Below, piece by piece: positions 1-6,013 of a stretch of DNA of 15,704 nucleotides. The position numbers and the translations under genes are program-made. The number at the start of each line of letters is the position of its first letter. Positions within the stretch are counted from its first letter, which is position 1. The stretch covers positions 1 to 15,704 of the forward strand of contig SKXH01000094.1 in NCBI GenBank assembly GCA_007128495.1, written 5' to 3'. The notes below the pieces were generated by a model that saw only the letters and a list, made by a program, of their open reading frames with translations, was not told where the DNA came from and did no database searches. Origin of the DNA: Bacteroidota bacterium. Lineage in GTDB: Bacteria > Bacteroidota > Ignavibacteria > T3Sed10-11.

Positions 1-2
1 AT

Positions 3-587
3 TACACTCTCTCGATATTTTTCGCCGTACTCATTTTCATTGCAGCGGGATGCTCGCAAGAAGAGACATCCGAACGCCACGAACCTGCACCCACGATGCG
101 CGAAACAGCGAACAATGCTGTAGCGGGATTACAGTGGACTATTCCCGACAACTGGGAAGTTCAAGCACAGCGACAGATGCGTGTTGCCACTTATGCAACC
201 CCCGCCGCCGAAGGTGACGAAGATAAGGGCGAGGTTGCAATATTTTACTTCGGCCCTGATGAAGGGGGAAGCGTTGAAGCAAATGTAAACCGCTGGTTCG
301 GTCAATTTGACCAGCCCGATGGAAGACCGACCTCAGAGGTCACGAGTAGAGAATCAACCGTAGTTAACGGCATTCCGGTAACTATTGTACGAACGACAGG
401 TACCTACAACGCTGCCGCAGGACCGATGGCACCGCGTGAGGATATCCGTCCCGGATACAAACTTATAGGCGCAATAGCAGAGGGACCGGAAGGTGCAGTG
501 TTCTACAAGTTTACAGGTCCCGAAGCCACGGTACAAAAAACTGAGCAGGAATTTTATCAGTTAATAGAATCGATACGACAACAATAA
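3..587 (+). CDS. Probable lipoprotein, 5'-truncated by window edge
   Basis: The reading frame is open from base 3, so the gene begins before the window. The first in-window ATG at 96 is not a convincing start, because the upstream codons encode a hydrophobic stretch ending in an IAAGC lipobox (Cys codon at 51-53), that is, a lipoprotein signal peptide. The mature part is about 178 residues. It has a TIPDNWEVQ segment near its start, then a GGSVEANVNRW-F-Q motif and a G-FYKFTGP segment. This resembles a recurrent family of secreted bacterial proteins with a Trp-rich start and an 'NvnRW' motif, whose function I do not know. It probably sits in a membrane facing the periplasm. A hairpin follows the stop codon. 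The next genes run in the opposite direction, so this is the last gene of its transcript. Lipoprotein status is well supported; function is unknown. Confidence 0.75.
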   Translation, partial: YTLSIFFAVLIFIAAGCSQEETSERHEPAPTMRETANNAVAGLQWTIPDNWEVQAQRQMRVATYATPAAEGDEDKGEVAIFYFGPDEGGSVEANVNRWFGQFDQPDGRPTSEVTSRESTVVNGIPVTIVRTTGTYNAAAGPMAPREDIRPGYKLIGAIAEGPEGAVFYKFTGPEATVQKTEQEFYQLIESIRQQ

Positions 588-603
588 CAGACAGCTTAGC
601 GAG

Positions 604-630
604 GAGGAGTTATCCCGGTGTTAACTCCTC
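604..630 (+). terminator. Hairpin terminator of the first lipoprotein gene
   Basis: The arms GAGGAGTTA (604-612) and TAACTCCTC (622-630) are perfectly complementary around a 9-nt loop, and are followed by a modest T-rich run (TTCGTTATTT). The hairpin lies 17 bases after the stop of the + strand gene. It also overlaps the last codons of the convergent - strand gene, where no T-run follows, so it most likely serves the + strand. Confidence 0.55.
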
Positions 631-1077
631 TTCGTTATTTAATTGTTCCACGATCACACGTGCAACATATCGATGCTTTGCCTCTGTATGATCAATCAGA
701 GGATAGGGGTCTAACTGCCGGAGTGAGATATTATAACCCCCATGCTGTTTATAGGTATGCCCCATGTTGCTTTGAGCATCCACGTGACCGGGTATAGAAA
801 GTTCAATAACAGAACCTATTTCATCCTCATGTCCCAATGCAACAGCAATTACGGCTTCACCATCCCATGTACAAACGGCACCCTCGGGACAGCGAGCTTC
901 CCGCTTTAGCTCCAGAAATGTTAATTCAATGCCATCCTCAAGAGTAACAGACTGGCCATACTCAACCCTAAATTCTACTCCGAACGGTATTCCCTCATCA
1001 TCAACCGGTTCACACGAATATTGGCCGATACCGGCTACAACCATAACCACTATAAAAACAGACACCTTCATCTTCAT
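610..1077 (-). CDS. Small secreted protein, probable lipoprotein, with a CP...CxW motif
   Basis: 155 residues. The N-terminal hydrophobic segment (about 5-17) is followed by QYSC, so Cys22 may be lipidated; the lipobox is weak at position -3, and ordinary secretion is possible. Near residues 62-75 there is a CPEGAVCTWDGEA segment, matching a motif I recognise from small uncharacterised secreted proteins in Bacteroidota and relatives (roughly CP-x-x-x-x-C-x-W-x-G-x-A). The two cysteines may form a disulphide. No catalytic motif is visible. The start lies 3 bases after the stop of the STAS gene and has no obvious ribosome-binding site, so translation is probably coupled to the gene ahead. ATG codons 1 and 3 are both possible starts. 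Function unknown. Confidence 0.7.
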   Translation of the reverse strand: MKMKVSVFIVVMVVAGIGQYSCEPVDDEGIPFGVEFRVEYGQSVTLEDGIELTFLELKREARCPEGAVCTWDGEAVIAVALGHEDEIGSVIELSIPGHVDAQSNMGHTYKQHGGYNISLRQLDPYPLIDHTEAKHRYVARVIVEQLNNEEELTPG

Positions 1078-1080
1078 AAT

Positions 1081-1419
1081 TTATTCTAAGGCAGCAATCG
1101 CCTCATCCACTGTGTCATAATGTTTAAAAACTTTAATTAATTGTGTAATCATAAACAAACTCTCTACTTTTTTAGTTACGTTCGTTATGACCATTGTACC
1201 ATCGTTATTTTTGACGGAGGTAAAGGCGGAGATCAGTGCACCCAATCCTAAACTATTCATCCACTTTACACCTGAGAGATCCAGAATGATTTTTTTCATA
1301 CCTTTTTCAAGCAATTCCTGAATTTTATCACGAAAGTCAGCTGTATCCGGCTCTCCCATCATATCTCCCTTAAGTTTGACAATTACGATATCTCCGCGAA
1401 GTTCATCTTGGACACGCAT
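1081..1419 (-). CDS. STAS-domain protein, anti-sigma factor antagonist type
   Basis: 112 residues, the usual length of SpoIIAA/RsbV-type proteins. The core DLSGVKWMNSLGLGAL (about residues 47-62) matches the STAS signature, with Ser56 in the position that is phosphorylated by partner kinases in the family. Such proteins bind an anti-sigma kinase when dephosphorylated and thereby release a sigma factor, or act in related partner-switching circuits in the cytoplasm. No kinase, phosphatase or sigma factor gene is in the window, so the partner must lie elsewhere. A strong AGGAGG sits about 8 bases ahead of the ATG. It leads a two-gene unit with the small lipoprotein gene. Its promoter and a 9-bp inverted repeat lie just upstream. 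The fold assignment is secure; the circuit is unknown. Confidence 0.9.
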   Translation of the reverse strand: MRVQDELRGDIVIVKLKGDMMGEPDTADFRDKIQELLEKGMKKIILDLSGVKWMNSLGLGALISAFTSVKNNDGTMVITNVTKKVESLFMITQLIKVFKHYDTVDEAIAALE

Positions 1420-1447
1420 TTATAATCCTCCTGAAGTGAATGAACGG

Positions 1448-1472
1448 TTGAATTTGGTTTCTACAAATTCAA
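1448..1472. promoter_or_regulatory. Perfect 9-bp inverted repeat at the STAS gene promoter
   Basis: TTGAATTTG (1448-1456) and CAAATTCAA (1464-1472) are exact inverted copies separated by 7 bases. Relative to the predicted promoter, the palindrome runs from the edge of the -10 box across the transcription start into the first ~18 transcribed bases. That is a classical operator position, though an mRNA 5' hairpin is the alternative. No candidate regulator is encoded in the window. Confidence 0.5.
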
Positions 1473-1500
1473 TAATACAATATTTTCTGCATTTCAGCAA
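1472..1500 (-). promoter_or_regulatory. Predicted sigma70-type promoter of the STAS operon
   Basis: On the - strand, TTGCTG (1500-1495) is followed after exactly 17 bases by TATTAT (1477-1472), predicting a start near 1465 and a 5' leader of about 46 bases before the ATG at 1419. The match is by eye; nothing else in this gap fits as well. Confidence 0.5.
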
Positions 1501-1535
1501 ATACTATAGTTAAGGCAACTCAGAAAAAAATTCCG

Positions 1536-1564
1536 TTGATTTTCAAAGTAAAACTTTATACCTT
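1536..1564 (+). promoter_or_regulatory. Weak candidate promoter of tRNA-Ser
   Basis: TTGATT (1536-1541) is followed by a TATACC/TACCTT region (1557-1564), with spacers of 15 or 17 bases depending on the -10 box chosen. It is the only -35-like box suitably placed before the tRNA. The -10 match is poor, so the call is tentative. Confidence 0.3.
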
Positions 1565-1584
1565 ATCATTATACAAGAGTATAC

Positions 1585-1669
1585 GGAAAGGTGCAGGAGT
1601 GGCTGAACTGGCGCGCCTGGAAAGCGCGTGTACCTGCGGGTACCGTGGGTTCGAATCCCACCCTTTCCG
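1585..1669 (+). tRNA. tRNA-Ser (anticodon GGA)
   Basis: The acceptor arms GGAAAGG (1585-1591) and CCTTTCC (1662-1668) pair, with G1669 as discriminator as expected for tRNA-Ser. The anticodon stem CGCGC/GCGCG encloses the loop CTGGAAA, giving anticodon GGA. A long variable arm (TACC-TGCG-GGTA) and a T arm GTGGG-TTCGAAT-CCCAC complete a class II tRNA. The CCA end is not encoded (GCTA follows). The last 14 bases are copied twice more downstream as part of a tandem repeat. Confidence 0.96.
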
Positions 1670-1866
1670 CTATGCTGGGAATGTGAAAAGAAGTAGGTAT
1701 CGTAATAATATTGAAAAGCCGGAAAGTTTCTCGGTGGGATCACCGGAGGTCATCCCACCCTTTCCGCTATGCCGGGAATGTGAAAAGAAGTAGGTATCGT
1801 AATAACATTGTAAAACCGGAAAGTTTCACGGTGGGATCACCGGAGGTCATCCCACCCTTTCCGCTA
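1656..1866 (+). repeat. 97-bp tandem repeat made from the tRNA-Ser 3' end, each unit a hairpin
   Basis: Copy 1 (1656-1752) and copy 2 (1753-1849) differ at only about five bases, and a partial third copy (1850-1866) follows. Each unit begins with the terminal bases of tRNA-Ser (TCCCACCCTTTCCGCTA). Each copied tRNA end has an inverted partner upstream: CGGAAAG plus GGTGGGAT pair with ATCCCACC plus CTTTCCG, giving stems at 1720-1766 and 1817-1863 with a 6-nt one-sided bulge and the apical sequence CACCGGAGGTC. The structure therefore imitates the stacked acceptor and T stems of the tRNA. No T-run follows either stem, so these are not ordinary terminators. The units lie between tRNA-Ser and nfeD, on the same strand as both. 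Confidence 0.85.
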
Positions 1867-1925
1867 AACAGGAACGAGAAAATTTTAAACATTAATTTCC
1901 CATTGACGAAGGGGCGTGGAGAATC

Positions 1926-3215
1926 ATGAAAAGAGCACTATTTACGGCAATAATCTTAGCCATTGGATTGCTGCAGCCGGGAAATTCAGAAGAGCGATCG
2001 ACCGTACACGTCATGAAAATCGACGGTTCAATAAATCCAGCCGTTGCCTCGATGATAACCTCAAGCATCGAAACCGCCAGAGATGAGCGTTCTGAAATGT
2101 TGATTATTGAGATTAACACCCCGGGTGGTTTGCTGACATCCACACGGGCAATTGTCAGCGATATTCTTGAGAGTGAAATTCCTGTCGCAGTATTTGTATC
2201 ACCGAGCGGATCTTCCGCTACATCAGCGGGCGTTTTCATTACACTTGCAGGTCATATTGCGGCCATGTCTCCCGGCACCAATATGGGCGCTGCCCATCCC
2301 GTCGGTATGGACGGTCAGGCAGATACGGTAATGATCGAGAAGGCCCTTTCAGATGCTTCTGCTTTCATACGTACCATTGCAGAACACCGGGATCGAAATG
2401 TAGAGTGGGCGGAAAAAGCAGTGCGACAATCACTCTCGGTAACGGAATCGGAGGCGCTCCGGGACAACATAATAGATATCATTGCGAGCGATATAAACGA
2501 CCTGTTGATACAACTCGATGGACAAGAGATCGAAACCAAACGCGAAACACGAGTGCTCTCCACCCAAAATGCGGAAATAATAATACTCGAGATGAATTGG
2601 CAGCAACGCTTTCTCAATATTATTAGTGATCCCAATATAGTGTACATCTTGATGATGGTCGGATTTGCCGGTATAATGTTTGAAATATATAATCCCGGTG
2701 CTATATTTCCCGGGGTGATCGGCGTCATATCGCTTATCCTTGCTTTCTACTCATTGCACACATTACCGGTAAACTATGCGGGTATCGCGTTGATTATATT
2801 TGCGATCATATTATTTTTATTGGAAATTAAAGTACCGAGCTACGGGATCCTCAGCATAGGCGGGATAGTATCGCTTCTTCTCGGCTCTATTATGCTTGTC
2901 GATCCGGATTCAGCACTTGAATACGCCCGTATTTCCTGGACGGTAATCATTCCGGTTACGTTCTTTATTGCCGCATTCTTTTTGTTTGCAATTAGTCTCG
3001 GTATACGAGCGCAACTACGCAAACCCGCGACCGGCTCTGAAGGGTTAATAGGTACTTTCGGTGAAGCACTTGAATTGCTTGATCCAACCGGTGAAGTTCG
3101 TGCATTCGGTGAAAGGTGGACGGCGGAATCCGTGAGCGGAAAAATTAAAAAAGGAGAACGGGTGAAAGTTGTGGGTGTTGATAACATGAAACTAAAGGTT
3201 GAAAAAACCGACTAA
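1926..3215 (+). CDS. nfeD: NfeD family membrane-bound ClpP-class serine protease
   Basis: 429 residues, the long NfeD form. A signal sequence (1-20) is followed by a ClpP-like protease domain (about 27-205). The NTPGG loop is at 65-69, SATSAG carries the likely nucleophile Ser100, and Lys139 in IEKALSDA is the likely general base, by analogy with the archaeal 1510-N Ser/Lys dyad. Next come four or five membrane segments (about 235-360) and a C-terminal OB-like NfeD domain (372-429) in the cytoplasm. Homologues cleave the hydrophobic C-terminus of stomatin-like partners. The slipin gene follows after 18 bases, making this the typical nfeD-slipin operon. GGAG lies 6-7 bases before the ATG. No clear promoter is seen in the gap behind the tRNA-Ser repeats, so readthrough from the tRNA is possible. 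Confidence 0.93.
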   Translation: MKRALFTAIILAIGLLQPGNSEERSTVHVMKIDGSINPAVASMITSSIETARDERSEMLIIEINTPGGLLTSTRAIVSDILESEIPVAVFVSPSGSSATSAGVFITLAGHIAAMSPGTNMGAAHPVGMDGQADTVMIEKALSDASAFIRTIAEHRDRNVEWAEKAVRQSLSVTESEALRDNIIDIIASDINDLLIQLDGQEIETKRETRVLSTQNAEIIILEMNWQQRFLNIISDPNIVYILMMVGFAGIMFEIYNPGAIFPGVIGVISLILAFYSLHTLPVNYAGIALIIFAIILFLLEIKVPSYGILSIGGIVSLLLGSIMLVDPDSALEYARISWTVIIPVTFFIAAFFLFAISLGIRAQLRKPATGSEGLIGTFGEALELLDPTGEVRAFGERWTAESVSGKIKKGERVKVVGVDNMKLKVEKTD

Positions 3216-3233
3216 ATCGAAAGGAGATTATCC

Positions 3234-4028
3234 ATGGAAGTTCTCCCGACTGTAATTGGTATTGGCGTTGCATTCGCGGTTATCATCTTAGCAAATGCAA
3301 TCCGAATTTTACGTGAGTACGAACGGGGCGTTATCTTCCGACTCGGTCGTTTAATTAACGTTAAAGGTCCCGGATTAATTCTATTAATCCCGATAATCGA
3401 TAAAATGGTTCGGATTAGTTTGCGGACCATTGTTATGGACGTACCGACGCAAGACATTATCACACGGGATAACGTTTCCGTGAAAGTCAATGCGGTCGTA
3501 TATTTTCGCGTCATCCAACCCGACAAAGCAGTTGTCTCGGTAGAGAATTACTTGATGGCTACCTCGCAGCTTTCCCAAACAACGTTGCGAAGTATTCTCG
3601 GCCAATCGGAGCTTGACGAGCTGCTTGCTGAACGTGATAAAATCAATCGCGCGCTTCAGCAAATCATCGATCACCAGACCGAGCCATGGGGCATTAAAGT
3701 ATCTGCCGTTGAAGTTAAGCACGTCGATCTTCCCGTCGAAATGCAGCGTGCAATGGCACGACAAGCAGAGGCAGAACGCGAACGGCGTTCGAAGATCATT
3801 CGGGCCGAAGGTGAATATCAAGCGGCACAAAGATTATTCGATGCGGCCAAGATCATTAGCGATTATCCCGTTGCATTCCAGCTTCGATATCTGCAGACCC
3901 TCGGAGACATTGCAAGCGAGAATAACTCGACGACGCTGTTCCCGATCCCGATCGATCTATTCAAGCCGTTCATCGAATCCTATGAGAAAAAGGGTTCTTC
4001 ATCATCGACTCGATCGAAGAAGAAATAA
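3234..4028 (+). CDS. Slipin (stomatin/SPFH family membrane scaffold protein)
   Basis: 264 residues, typical for bacterial slipins. It has an N-terminal membrane segment (about 5-24), then the SPFH/band 7 domain beginning EYERGVIFRLGR and containing GPGLILLIP and the conserved DVPTQDIITRDNVSVKVNAV region (written here in part). A charged helical stretch follows (about 170-205, MARQAEAERERRSKIIRAEGE). The C-terminal section includes SENNSTTLFPIPIDL, the type of hydrophobic tail that NfeD proteases cut in this family. The protein should oligomerise on the inner membrane and organise or protect it. AAAGGAGA lies about 8 bases before the ATG. It is the second gene of the nfeD operon and is followed by a hairpin terminator. 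The last ~15 residues are Ser- and Lys-rich. Confidence 0.93.
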   Translation: MEVLPTVIGIGVAFAVIILANAIRILREYERGVIFRLGRLINVKGPGLILLIPIIDKMVRISLRTIVMDVPTQDIITRDNVSVKVNAVVYFRVIQPDKAVVSVENYLMATSQLSQTTLRSILGQSELDELLAERDKINRALQQIIDHQTEPWGIKVSAVEVKHVDLPVEMQRAMARQAEAERERRSKIIRAEGEYQAAQRLFDAAKIISDYPVAFQLRYLQTLGDIASENNSTTLFPIPIDLFKPFIESYEKKGSSSSTRSKKK

Positions 4029-4039
4029 TAATACGGTAT

Positions 4040-4094
4040 AATCTCCCCAAAGTATCGCGAAAATATTCCTAATTTTTTACGATACGGGGAGATT
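4040..4094 (+). terminator. Hairpin after the nfeD-slipin operon
   Basis: AATCTCCCC (4040-4048) pairs with GGGGAGATT (4086-4094), and GTATCG (4052-4057) pairs with CGATAC (4080-4085), with a 3-base bulge between the two stems. TTATATTATTTC follows. The hairpin sits 12 bases after the slipin stop. Confidence 0.65.
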
Positions 4095-4116
4095 TTATAT
4101 TATTTCTCGCATCTCC

Positions 4117-4145
4117 TTGATTTTAGCGAATTCGAATATTATATT
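4117..4145 (+). promoter_or_regulatory. Predicted sigma70-type promoter of the cold-shock gene
   Basis: TTGATT (4117-4122), a 17-base spacer and TATATT (4140-4145) predict a start near 4152 and a 5' leader of about 67 bases. The leader contains a small GC hairpin (TCCC-GAAC-GGGA, 4171-4182), possibly enlarged by ACCC/GGGT at 4161-4164 and 4183-4186. Long structured leaders are common in cold-shock mRNAs; a thermosensing role here is only inference. Confidence 0.6.
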
Positions 4146-4218
4146 CCGCTGTAAACTCACACCCCCCATTTCCCGAACGGGAGGGTATTCCATAAACCGT
4201 AATGAGGTACAATATCTT

Positions 4219-4431
4219 ATGGAACGCGGTACGGTAAAATGGTTCAACAATGCCAAGGGATTCGGTTTCATTAAGAAATCGACAGGGGAGGATGTCTTCG
4301 TCCATTACAAGTCGATCAGCGGCGAGGGATATCGAACCCTGCATGAAGGTGAGACTGTAGAGTTTGAATATGAAGAAGGGCCGAAAGGACTCCACGCGAC
4401 CAGCGTCGTAAAAGTCGCTCAAACGAGTTGA
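4219..4431 (+). CDS. Cold-shock protein (CspA family)
   Basis: 70 residues, the standard length for a single cold-shock domain. It starts MERGTVKWFN, with RNP1 as KGFGFI (13-18) and RNP2 as VFVHY (26-30), the aromatic face that binds single-stranded RNA or DNA. Family members act as RNA chaperones that melt secondary structure in the cytoplasm. The frame stays open 102 bases further upstream, but the start at 4219 is chosen because the homology begins there, GAGGT lies about 10 bases ahead, and a good promoter lies inside the upstream open part. It is a single-gene transcript with its own promoter and terminator, which fits independent stress regulation. Confidence 0.95.
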   Translation: MERGTVKWFNNAKGFGFIKKSTGEDVFVHYKSISGEGYRTLHEGETVEFEYEEGPKGLHATSVVKVAQTS

Positions 4432-4447
4432 ACCTATCGATGTGAGA

Positions 4448-4475
4448 AAGCCCTCATTATATGTAATGAGGGCTT
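4448..4475 (+). terminator. Terminator between the convergent cold-shock and mutase genes
   Basis: There is a perfect 12-bp stem, AAGCCCTCATTA (4448-4459) with TAATGAGGGCTT (4464-4475), and a 4-nt loop. It is followed on the + strand by the AT-rich run ATTAATTTAATTT. It lies 16 bases after the cold-shock stop and just past the end of the - strand mutase gene, so it may stop both transcripts, though the - strand tail (CTTTCTC) is a poorer T-run. Confidence 0.85.
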
Positions 4476-4481
4476 ATTAAT

Positions 4482-4886
4482 TTAATTTCTGTTTTCCTCC
4501 ACCCATTTCTTAACGTACCCGGCAATCTCCAATGTCGAGGCACCCGGTGTAAAGATTTCACCTACTCCTAATTCTTTTAACTTCTGAACATCCTTATCGG
4601 GTATGATACCTCCCCCGAACAACAGAACATCATGCATATCATTTTTATCCATCAAGGATTTTATTTTCGTAAAAACCGTCATATGTGCACCGCTCAGGAT
4701 GCTAATGCCGATAGCATCGACGTCCTCTTGCAATGCAGCTTCGACTATCATTTCGGGTGACTTGCGGATTCCGGTATAAATTACTTCCATACCTGCATCC
4801 CGTAATGCAGCGGCAACCACTTTTGCACCACGGTCATGACCGTCCAGTCCGGCTTTACCTACAAGGACGCGAATTTTCCGATCCAT
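4482..4886 (-). CDS. B12-binding subunit of methylmalonyl-CoA mutase-type enzyme
   Basis: 134 residues containing only the cobalamin-binding domain. DGHDRG (residues 15-20, the D-x-H-x-x-G base-off motif whose His17 ligates cobalt), SILSG (62-66) and GGGIIP (91-96) are the three canonical contacts. With a separate large subunit, such proteins interconvert methylmalonyl-CoA and succinyl-CoA, or perform related acyl-CoA carbon-skeleton rearrangements. The large subunit is not in the window, so the substrate (methylmalonyl-, isobutyryl- or ethylmalonyl-CoA) cannot be decided. GAGGTG precedes the start. The gene follows maf after 21 bases on the same strand, probably in one transcript. The stand-alone small-subunit form is known from archaea and various bacteria. 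Confidence 0.92.
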   Translation of the reverse strand: MDRKIRVLVGKAGLDGHDRGAKVVAAALRDAGMEVIYTGIRKSPEMIVEAALQEDVDAIGISILSGAHMTVFTKIKSLMDKNDMHDVLLFGGGIIPDKDVQKLKELGVGEIFTPGASTLEIAGYVKKWVEENRN

Positions 4887-4907
4887 ATCTATGCACCTCT
4901 TTTGTTT

Positions 4908-5498
4908 TTACATGATATTGTGTGCTATACTTCGTTTCAAATCAGTATATACTTTTGCAAGCGGTAATCCTACGACATTATAGTAACACCCTTCTATGCG
5001 GCTGACAAACACCGCGCCGAAGTCATCCTGAATACCGTAGGCGCCGGCTTTGTCAAGCGGCGAACCGGAAGCAACATAGTTTTCAATCTCTTCGGGCTCC
5101 AGTTCCCGAAACCACACACGCGTTAATTCATAGTTCGTAATCACATTGTCTGATGGTCGGTCGAAAATACTGTAGCCGGTAATAACCTCATGCATCCGGT
5201 TACTTAAGGATTGAAGCATTTTTTTTGCCTGTGTTGAGTCGTCCGGCTTTCCCAAAATTTTTCCGTCGAGTACTACGATGGTATCTGCAGCAAGCACTAT
5301 TGCCCGTTCAAGAGTAACGGCGATGGTTCTTGCTTTTTCAACCGCCATATCCATCGCGAAGTCCTCCGGCTTTCTTCCGTTATATTCCTCATCGATTGAA
5401 GCCGATAGAGCACGGAATTGCAACCCCACTTGTCGCAATAGATGTAATCGACGCGGAGACCCCGACGCAAGAACAAGATCTTTGGGTAACTGCAGCAT
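4908..5498 (-). CDS. maf: Maf family nucleoside triphosphate pyrophosphatase
   Basis: 196 residues, normal for Maf. SGSPRR at 12-17 is the nucleotide/phosphate loop, AADT at 70-73 supplies the catalytic Asp72, GKP is at 83-85, and the C-terminal region carries GIQDDFG...GCYYNVVGLPL. The family hydrolyses dTTP/UTP or modified pyrimidine and 7-methyl-GTP nucleotides to monophosphates, a house-cleaning role, and was first noted for blocking septum formation on overexpression. The motif set looks like the dTTP/UTP branch, with low certainty. The ATG follows AAGGT with almost no spacer and lies only 13 bases beyond a strong terminator, so the leader is unusually short or depends on readthrough. 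The next gene is the B12-binding mutase subunit. Confidence 0.93.
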   Translation of the reverse strand: MLQLPKDLVLASGSPRRLHLLRQVGLQFRALSASIDEEYNGRKPEDFAMDMAVEKARTIAVTLERAIVLAADTIVVLDGKILGKPDDSTQAKKMLQSLSNRMHEVITGYSIFDRPSDNVITNYELTRVWFRELEPEEIENYVASGSPLDKAGAYGIQDDFGAVFVSRIEGCYYNVVGLPLAKVYTDLKRSIAHNIM

Positions 5499-5514
5499 AC
5501 CTTAATATAATAAA

Positions 5515-5546
5515 AAAGCGATACACAGGTGACTGGGCATCGCTTT
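5515..5546 (-). terminator. Intrinsic terminator of the fibronectin-like gene
   Basis: On the - strand AAAGCGAT (5546-5539) pairs with ATCGCTTT (5522-5515) around a 16-base loop and runs directly into a T-rich tract (5517-5512, six Ts, then ATTATATT). It lies 32 bases past the stop at 5579 and immediately before maf. Confidence 0.8.
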
Positions 5547-5578
5547 GGTTTTTTAAAAAAGCTATACGTCCATTAACA

Positions 5579-5989
5579 CTACCGGAACATTGATTTGATA
5601 CTTCCCCACGTCCGCCGGACACTGCTTATCTTGCCGAGTGGAGCAATATCGGAATAGTAAACACCTCCATTTATTTCCACTATCGCTACCCTGTAAAAAA
5701 CAATAGCGTTGTCTTGTTTATACACGCCCCGGTCGACATACTCATATTTTTTACTGTCGTTCCGTTCAATCGGATTGTTATTAATTTGAGTGAAATTTTC
5801 CTGATCGGCAGTTCTTCGTTCTACATTAAAATGCCGCACTCCGATTTGATCAAGCATTTCCCACGATATGGTAATATCTCTTCCCTCGGTAGCCACCGAT
5901 AAATTAGTAACGCGGGAACCGGAGAACCCGATTAATAATAAAGAGAAAATAAACAAAGATAATATAATAATGTAGCGCATAAAATTCAT
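5579..5989 (-). CDS. Secreted protein with one fibronectin type III-like domain
   Basis: 136 residues. A hydrophobic N-terminus (about 5-22, ending GFSGS) acts as signal peptide or anchor. The remainder looks like one beta-sandwich of the fibronectin III type: VTNLSVATEGRDITISWE (about 27-44), HFNVERR, and FYRVAIVEINGGVYYSD (about 98-114). The C-terminus ends RRTWGSIKSMFR, a short basic and aromatic tail that I recall at the ends of similar short proteins in Ignavibacteria and Chlorobi; this recollection is unverified. No enzymatic motif is visible, so a binding or structural role outside the inner membrane is the most that can be inferred. It has its own promoter and terminator. No clear ribosome-binding site precedes ATG 5989 or the in-frame ATG at codon 4. 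Confidence 0.75.
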   Translation of the reverse strand: MNFMRYIIILSLFIFSLLLIGFSGSRVTNLSVATEGRDITISWEMLDQIGVRHFNVERRTADQENFTQINNNPIERNDSKKYEYVDRGVYKQDNAIVFYRVAIVEINGGVYYSDIAPLGKISSVRRTWGSIKSMFR

Positions 5990-6013
5990 ATTTTGAAAAT
6001 CAATAATATCTCA

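Noticed and set aside
1656..1866. CRISPR array
   Set aside because: There are only two complete units with near-identical whole sequence, so no variable spacers, and no cas genes.
1656..1866. att sites of an integrated element
   Set aside because: The tRNA-end copies are only 97 bases apart, with no integrase or cargo between them; at most they are a remnant.
1536..1929. Open frames running through tRNA-Ser and the tandem repeats, on both strands
   Set aside because: They are translations of a tRNA and of its copied 3' ends; no ribosome-binding site or protein-like composition supports them.
3384..3830. 148-residue - strand open frame inside the slipin gene
   Set aside because: Shadow of a strongly supported gene on the other strand.
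4117..4218. N-terminal extension of the cold-shock protein by 34 residues
   Set aside because: The open part contains the predicted promoter and leader, and homology plus the GAGGT site support the start at 4219.
5549..5560. TTTTTTAAAAAA palindrome as a regulatory site
   Set aside because: Low-complexity sequence flanking a terminator; no further support.
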